64,000 nt of DNA, taken from Tolypeutes matacus (lineage: Eukaryota; Chordata; Mammalia; Cingulata; Chlamyphoridae). The position numbers and the translations under genes were made by a program. Each line of letters begins with the position of its first letter. The first letter of the stretch is position 1. This document shows positions 57,758 through 64,000 of this stretch, piece after piece. The stretch covers positions 2,173,687 to 2,237,686 of the forward strand of contig JAKSZT010053837.1 of assembly GCA_026826555.1 (NCBI GenBank), given 5' to 3'. The notes below the pieces were generated by a model. That model made no database searches. It was not told the origin of the DNA and saw only the letters and a list, made by a program, of their open reading frames with translations.

Positions 57758-57767
57758 AGTTGGTTTT

Positions 57768-57886
57768 TTCATTTGTTTTGCTTGTTGTTTGTTTTTGGTT
57801 TTTTTAAGGAGGTACTAAATACTGATCCCTGGACCTCCCATGTGGGAAGCAGGGGCTCAACTGCTTGAGCCACATCTGCTCCCCAA
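57768..57886 (-). mobile_element. second adjacent tRNA-derived SINE
   Basis: Reversed body with ACTGCTTGAGCCACATCTGC (A box side) and a GTTTGTTTTTGG tail, directly beside the previous SINE. Confidence 0.82.
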
Positions 57887-57964
57887 CATTTTAAAAGAAA
57901 TAACAATGCCAGTAAATCCTCTCTCGTCTGGGAAAGAAAGGTTTATTGTCAACCATTCATTTTT

Positions 57965-58154
57965 TTTTTTTTTTTAAAGATTTTATTTATTTATTTATTT
58001 ATTCATTTATCCCCCCCTTGCTGCTTGTGCTCGCTGGGTCAGCCAACCACGCCATGCGGGCGGGCTTGCCTTCACCAGGAGGCCCCGGGAACCGAACCCG
58101 GGGCCTCCCATATGGTAAACGGGAGCCCTACTGATTGAGCCACAGCCGCTTCCC
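57965..58154 (-). mobile_element. DAS-type SINE, long monomer
   Basis: Reversed long monomer flanked by perfect AACCATTCATTTTT at 57951-57964 and 58155-58168. Confidence 0.95.
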
Positions 58155-58169
58155 AACCATTCATTTTTA

Positions 58170-58670
58170 TAAATGATATGATGTCCGTTTCATTTCTGAG
58201 ACTACCCCTTCAAGTCTACCAAGATCATTATCAATATGTTTCTTATTTCTTTAACAGAACCTCAATGGCATTGTTTTCATTTTTGTTCTGATTAATGATT
58301 AATGGACAGTAGAGTATGCCTTAAAGAGACAGGTGAAAAATATCAGGTTGCAAAGCGAAGCATGTAAAAAATCAGGGACTGGAATCTTTATTTTTCATAA
58401 GGGTAAAAGGCCAGGAGTATATTTTAGGAGTAGGAAGGGCTCAAAATCTATGGTTGGAAATGGATAGAACAGCAATACCTTTGAATTTCATTCTGAAATT
58501 CAGCATTCCTATCTTTTAAGTTCTCTTTTTCAGAAGTATATAAATATACTCAAAATAAATCTGTCCAAATATCCGATGAAGGTAATTTCCACATTTAAGA
58601 AAATGTTAATGGTTGCTCCTAATTTTCTCATGGGTAGGAGATTAAACCTTAGTATGTGATTGAAAGAACA
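58170..58670. other. unique 5' flank
   Basis: No gene or repeat recognised. Confidence 0.35.
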
Positions 58671-58674
58671 TTTA

Positions 58675-58735
58675 GCTTGAAAAACAGGAGTCTAGCACTA
58701 AATTGCTTTATGACTTTGGGCAGGGCACTCAAGAG
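58675..58735 (+). repeat. MIR fragment
   Basis: AACAGGAGTCTAGCACTAAA and TTATGACTTTGGGCAGGGCA match the MIR core. Confidence 0.55.
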
Positions 58736-58744
58736 AAGGAAAGG

Positions 58745-58975
58745 AGACGAACCAACACGTATTGAGCATCTATTATTGCCAAGTGCTGTATTTACATACA
58801 CTTAATTCTTACAACAAGCCTGGTAGATAGGCATTGGTCTCCCCACTTTAAAGATGAGAAAATTCAGGTTCTGAGTGGGTTAGTGACTCTTCCACTAGCA
58901 TTCAGCTAAAAAAGTGGCAGTACCGGGACTTGAGTCCAGTTCCACTTGACTCCATGGCCTAGGCATGCTCCCCTC
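58745..58975 (-). repeat. MIR, antisense
   Basis: TTGCCAAGTGCTGTATTTAC, CTTTAAAGATGAGAAAATTC and GACTTGAGTCCAG follow the MIR reverse complement. Confidence 0.82.
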
Positions 58976-58999
58976 ACCACCCTCGGCTGCTCCTCCCTG

Positions 59000-60265
59000 A
59001 GCCCCAAGTTCCTCGATTAGAAACTAAGGGCATTGAAGCAGACAATCTCTACCTGGATGGCCTTCGTGGTTAGGGGAGAGAGGGGAGTCAGAGAAGGGGG
59101 CTCAGGACTGAGGTCAAACATCTCTCTCTCTGACGCAGAAGAGCACTGTCACCGGGTGCTCCCTGTGCTGGGCTCCTTGTCCTACCACAGGAGGCTGCCG
59201 CTGCTGACACCCCCACAGGTGACGAGAGGCATCCCCGTGCCCACCACTTTAAACAAGGAGCCGGTCTTCGAACTCTCCTTTGTGGGGCCACTTTTCCATG
59301 AATTTGCGTTTCCAAAAACAAATCCATTAACACTCATTGAGAATTTTATTGTGCCCAGTGCTGAGTTAAATTGGAGGATCTATAGGGAACCTCAAAGAAG
59401 TACGAGATATAGTCTGTGTTCTGAAGAAACTTGAAACTAGCTGGGGGGACACAACTAACACATAAAGCAATCTTTAAAAGACAATGCGTAACTCAGGACT
59501 GAACTGTTTTGCGCCCAGACAATAAGTATTATAGGAGTTCAGGAAAAGCGGAGCTCGGCGTAGGCTACAGTCCCCAGAGAAGGCGTCGTGAGAACTGGGG
59601 CAAAGACTCCATTCTTCACCTTGCACTCGATGCTGGTCTTTCTTGGCCTTCCTTATAATTGTGAAATTCTGGTATGAACCTTTCACATAGTTCAAACACT
59701 CTCAGCTTCAGAGGCTGCAGTGATGTCCTTCATATCCCATCATCTGAATGCCACTTCATCTTTATTGGCACCCACGGGAGGGGTAAAGCTCTTTTGGTAT
59801 GCAAACACCGTCATGGATACTTGCTTCAAGCCTGGGGAAGTTTCATGCAAAACCAGTTTCTCAACAGGGCAAATGTTGTGCAAAGTGTAAGAAGCTTGAG
59901 AAGCCAGTTAAAGGCAAAGCTTGTCACAGCAAGAACCAGGTTTGAATCGGGACACTTTCCTGTCTGTCAGCGATGGATGGTTGGCTCCAGCCCCTCACTG
60001 TGGAGCCACTGTGTTTAAGCACTTCTCCAACACATTGGCCCCGAGGCCATAGGCCTAGTCCCAGCAGTAAGAACTCCTTACCCCTGTATCTTCCCACGCT
60101 CAGAGGCCCCTAGATCAATGACAGACTCTGGTCTGCAATTTTTTTCCCCAAAATTCTAAATCCCTCCAATTATCTGACAACTAAATGTGTATTCCTTTCC
60201 CCAAATTGTACCTTAAACATAATCTGGGAATAAGATCCCAAAGATGATATGAAAGGATAGGGTAG
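59000..60265. other. unique 5' flank
   Basis: Holds open frames of 133 and 114 codons (59033-59434, 59674-60018) with no family resemblance. No repeat recognised. Status non-coding by default. Confidence 0.35.
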
Positions 60266-60269
60266 AATA

Positions 60270-60438
60270 GTAATTAATTAAGTATTCACTAGATATTTAC
60301 TATGTATTCAGAAACAATGCTGGTCTGAGGAATATTTTCCAAACTAGTTAAAGAGATGAGATGAATACACAGGAAATAATACCTCCATATACCTGACAGA
60401 ATAATACCATCAAGTGCTAAATCAAGAGTAATTGTTCA
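60270..60438 (+). repeat. ancient interspersed repeat, part 1
   Basis: TAAGTATTCACTAGATATTTACTATG... resembles the old repeat near 8965. It seems to continue at about 60880-61030 after the SINE. Confidence 0.4.
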
Positions 60439-60870
60439 GGGAAGTGGGATGTGGCTCAAGCGATTGGGCTCCTGTCTACCATATAGGAGGTCCAGGGTTT
60501 GATTCCCTGGGCCTCCTTGGTGAAGGCAAGCTGGCCTGAGCGGCAAGCTAGCCCACACGCAGTGCTGGCCCGCACGGAGTGCTGACCGGCGCAGAAAGCT
60601 GGCAGAGAGCTGGCACAATAAGATAACACAACAAAAAGAGACACAGAGGAGAGACAATAAGAGACACAGCAGACCAGGGAGCTGAGGTGGCGCAAGAGAT
60701 TGAGTGCCTCTCTCCCCCTCCAGAAGGTCCCAGGATTGGTTCCTGGTGTCGCCTAAAGAGAAGACAAGCAGACACAGAAGAACACACGGAGAGCAGACAG
60801 CGAGTGCAAAACAATGAGGGGGGAGAGGGGAGAAATAAATAAATAAATCTTTAAAATAAATAAATAAATA
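60439..60870 (+). mobile_element. composite DAS-type SINE
   Basis: Two units (60439 and 60679), with a GGCCCGCACGGAGTGCTGACC-type linker and an AAATAAATAAATC tail. It splits an older repeat. Confidence 0.87.
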
Positions 60871-60879
60871 CAGCAGTAA

Positions 60880-61030
60880 GGAGGGAAAGTTTCATAGAGG
60901 CAGGGTTTAGGATAAACCTTGAAGCATAGGAAGTATTTGCATAAGCAGAAAGGAGAAATAATGATGTTCTAGAAAAGAGGAATACCATAACCAAAGGCAA
61001 GGAAAGTTGAAGATGTATTCATGCAAAGCT
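60880..61030 (+). repeat. ancient interspersed repeat, part 2
   Basis: AAACCTTGAAGCATAGGAAG and GAATACCATAACCAAAGGCA follow the 3' part of the repeat near 8965. Confidence 0.4.
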
Positions 61031-61214
61031 GAGGCAGTCAGCCTGTCTGGAGGAAGGGTGGGGTGAGAATGTGCATGGCAAGAATTCGTGGGAAATAAGA
61101 TCCTATGGATAAAATAAATTCATTGACAAACATAGCAAACATTTTTAAAGTGTGGAATAGATCAAGCACTGTACTAAGTCCCTTGCCAGGTATTAATAAA
61201 AATAGATCACACTT

Positions 61215-61420
61215 AGCAGGCTATTGATGTGTCAGGCCCTGTGTTAAGCACTATACATTTATAACCTCTTTTAATCATCACTACAGACCTGTGAGGTATG
61301 CACTGTTACTAGCTCCAGTTTTCCAGGTAAAGAAGACGAAGCCTAGAGAAGTTAAGGAGCTTGTTCCAGGCCACAGAGATACTAAGTGGAAAAGCCTGGA
61401 TTTAAATGAAAGGAGTCAGC
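61215..61420 (-). repeat. MIR, antisense
   Basis: CAGGCCCTGTGTTAAGCACT, AACCTCTTTTAATCATCACT and AGAGAAGTTAAGGAGCTTGT follow the MIR reverse complement. Confidence 0.83.
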
Positions 61421-61454
61421 GCCAAGCCTGGGTTCTGAGCACAATGTTAAACTG

Positions 61455-61625
61455 CCTCCACACATATTATCTCATTAAAGCCTCGTAAAATTCCCCATGA
61501 TATGGGCATTATTATCCTCATTTTACAAATGAGGAGCCAAGGCTCTAAGAGTCTGAATTGCCCAAGGTCATTCCTCTAAGTACTTTGAAATTAGGTCCGC
61601 TAAGTCTAAGCCCATTAAACTTTTC
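61455..61625 (-). repeat. MIR, antisense, second copy
   Basis: ATTATCTCATTAAAGCCTCG, TCATTTTACAAATGAGGAGC and TTGCCCAAGGTCATTCCTC follow the MIR reverse complement. Confidence 0.8.
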
Positions 61626-61649
61626 AGCACACTTTAGCTGCCTGGAGAA

Positions 61650-63240
61650 GGGTTGTCTAGGATGAGATCAAATTAGGGGAGCCTTTGACAGCCTGATAAG
61701 AGCAAGAGGCCTACCTGACCGGAACAAGGAAGAACTTCAGGGTTTTGGACTTGATAAATGAAGATAGGCCTACTTATAGCTGTCACAGGAAATTGAAACA
61801 GGGAAAGCACTACATTGATATTAGAAGTAGAAAGAGACTAGAAATGGGAATGGGGGAGAGAAGAACAGGAACAATGATCAATATTTGAAGGAAAATCTGA
61901 TCTTTCTTGGGACTGAATGGCTGAGTGTGATGAAAGAGGAGAGTAAATCAAAGAGGACTTTGTGTCTGTATTTAAATGACTTAATGGACTATTGACAGGG
62001 ACTGAGACGTTATAAGAGCCACGGTTTGGGGCATAAATTGACGATTGTGCATAAAATGACGGTTGTTTTTGGATGTGTTGCAATCTGCTTGGCAGAACAA
62101 CTCCTGGCACATTACAGAGGAAATGACCAGTAGGCCATCAGAGATGTGGGACTGGAACTCAGGTAGAGGGCAGAAGCTGTCATTTATATCTGACAAATAC
62201 ACTACACTATGCAAGGGCCCCAGGAGGCTCAGACACCAGGGAAGAGGATCTTAATGGTCAGCATAAGCCGGGAGTCAGTAGAGAACAAAAATGCAGCATG
62301 GCAAAAAAGATCAGGCACAACAGCAAGCCACAGGCCAAGACAAGTGGTCAGGGCCGGGGCAGAGATAAAAACTGAATGGACAAAAGAAAAGGAAAAAAAA
62401 ATTGAAGGGACACAGCAGCAAATGAGATCTCACCAGTATCTAGGAGATATAACTACTGAATAACTTCCTGTCCTGCTTCTGGTATTTTGGAGTGTTCCCC
62501 CTACTGCAGGAGCCAACCCAGCTGAACTGGATGGAACCCTGTAGTCTTGAACAATCAGGATCTTTCCTAGCAGGGACCACAGGGTCGACACCAGCATAGG
62601 GGGAATATTGGAATGATCAAACAGGGCCTTCTCCTCTGAAAACTTAAACGTGTATGGATCCCACAAAAAACTCCAAAAGCCCATCTAATTTAAACATCTC
62701 CTAGACTTACCCCTGTTTGTTAAAGCTCTTGGTTTCCTTGCCCAAGTTGGTGGCTGCAGTGTTGAGGGAATGAAGGTATTTATGAAGCCATTGATGCTTT
62801 AGCTATCTGGTTCCCATGTACCCTCTACTCTGGAAAGAGATCAGGGTAGCCAATTGTGCTCAACTTGCAGTGGAAGTTCCTCCTCTGGCCTTTCTGCTCC
62901 CTCTGTCCTCTCTCCAGAGCACTGGGAGCATGAGACATTGGCCAAAGCCCCCACCTTCTGTGACCTCTTCTGCCTGACAGAATTAAGAAAGCAAGACATA
63001 GGATTACTCAGTCAACACCTGGGAGTGGTTTACTTGAGACCAGAACCTGGGAGTCCTGCGAGCTCAGTGCTTGCTTTTTGTCCCTTAGACACTCCCTCTA
63101 AAGTTCCAGGGTCCTTCTAGCTGTCTTGACAGAGACCATCTCCAAGCCTATATCCAATTCCTTTCCCACCCAATATGTAACGTGGTTCTAGGTCAGGGCA
63201 CCTCCACAACCCAGGGCCATCCAAAGGGGCTCCTGTACTC
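61650..63240. other. unique 5' flank
   Basis: No gene or repeat recognised. Confidence 0.35.
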
Positions 63241-63254
63241 TTGGAAGTCGCAAG

Positions 63255-63385
63255 AAGGTTCTACCTCATTTTACAATCGAGGAAACAGGGGCTGAGGACC
63301 ATCGAGTGTCTTGCCCAAGGGTATACACCTGGTTAATTGCAGAACAAGGAGCTTGCAAGCCTTCTGATCCACTCTGCAATTCTCT
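63255..63385 (-). repeat. MIR, antisense
   Basis: CTCATTTTACAATCGAGGAA, GTCTTGCCCAAGGGTATACA and CTTCTGATCCACTCTGCAAT follow the MIR reverse complement, diverged. Confidence 0.65.
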
Positions 63386-63389
63386 TTTA

Positions 63390-64000
63390 GATTTTCAGAT
63401 CTTAGCTGAAATATTTAGAATTCTATTCATATTGAAACTATGCTTTCCCCAGAATTTAGTACCAGCATTTAGTCTCCTTTACTGCCCTTTTCTCAAAAGA
63501 TGTTTCAAATGCCAGATTAGAGGACTAAAAGAGAAGAGTAGCAGCCATGGTGGAGGGGGAAAGCTCACTGGTTACCCACAAAACCATCACAGAGTGCCTA
63601 TTACACTGCGGCTAAACCTCAGAGCCACGCCCTCAGCCCTCACACAGCAGAGCCTAGTAGGGGACCCTGTTTACTAGGACTCCCTAGTCCTTTCTGTCAC
63701 TTTGGTCCCTACCTCTGAAGTCCTTCATTACCATTATCAATAGGCAGCTGGTCTGCTTGGGAGGGACCCTCCAACTCCATGGCAAGGTAGATGAGTGACA
63801 GTACAGCTCATTGTAAATGTATTTGTCAGGCAAACTTCAGGAAAAACTGGTTGCTCAAGCTTGCCACCTCGAGAAAAATAGTTTTGTGTAAATCTCGACA
63901 TGGTGTAAAATAGATGTATGCGTCTTTTTCATTGCCACACTCAGTTGAGAGGTATCTGTGAGTCAGTTCAGCACACAAAAAAACACTATTTCAAACTATA
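63390..64000. other. unique 5' flank to window end
   Basis: No gene or repeat recognised. A 123-codon plus frame at 63306-63677 overlaps the MIR and has no family resemblance. Confidence 0.35.

Noticed and set aside
59033..59434. 133-codon plus frame in the 5' flank
   Set aside because: No recognised domain, and open frames of this size occur by chance in 64 kb.

Overview
This is mammalian nuclear DNA, almost certainly from an armadillo (Xenarthra, probably Dasypus). The evidence is more than 30 copies of tRNA-derived SINEs of the armadillo DAS type (a body reading GATGTGGCTCAA ... GGTTCGATCC followed by an A-rich or TAAA tail), together with L1, MIR, L2, hAT-Charlie and LTR remnants. There are no bacterial genes, operons, CRISPR arrays or structural RNA genes. 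Species and families are assigned from memory of the families, not from a search.

Only one protein-coding gene is recognisable. On the minus strand, 583-810 is the first coding exon of DUSP16 (MKP-7, a JNK/p38 MAP-kinase phosphatase): 76 codons that start in a strong Kozak context and end at a consensus splice donor. Upstream 5'UTR probably runs to an acceptor at 1172/1173. About 46 kb further upstream, a CpG island (about 47.02-48.40 kb) is the best candidate for the DUSP16 promoter and non-coding exon 1. It contains a compact element with two oppositely oriented CCAAT boxes flanking a CRE-like octamer, and a TATA-like box pointing the other way, so a divergent transcript is possible. The window therefore reads: first coding exon (0.6-1.2 kb), intron 1 (1.2 to about 47 kb), promoter island (47-48.4 kb), and 5' flank or intergenic DNA (48.4-64 kb).

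Intron 1 is dominated by transposons. From 11.8 to 25.2 kb lies a stack of L1 copies interrupted by SINE clusters, a solo LTR and a second, antisense LTR itself split by an L1 fragment. At 31.2-32.4 kb is an end-to-end mariner of Hsmar1-like type with TA target duplications and a broken transposase. At 36.8-40.0 kb is an end-to-end hAT-Charlie element with inverted repeats and an 8-bp target duplication, itself invaded by a SINE, a young L1-like insert and probably an old L1 fragment. The 5' flank carries further SINEs, MIRs and LTR remnants. One SINE there (55.8-56.5 kb) was apparently mobilised together with about 216 nt of upstream, hairpin-rich sequence. AT-rich unique intron fills the rest (10.1-11.8, 28-31, 32.4-34.8 and 42-47 kb).

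I found no new multi-gene system. The items most worth a second look are the mariner, the SINE with a 5' extension, the triple target-site repeat at 18.3-18.9 kb, the small retroposed mRNA end at 26.9 kb, the DUSP16 promoter palindrome and the upstream ORFs.
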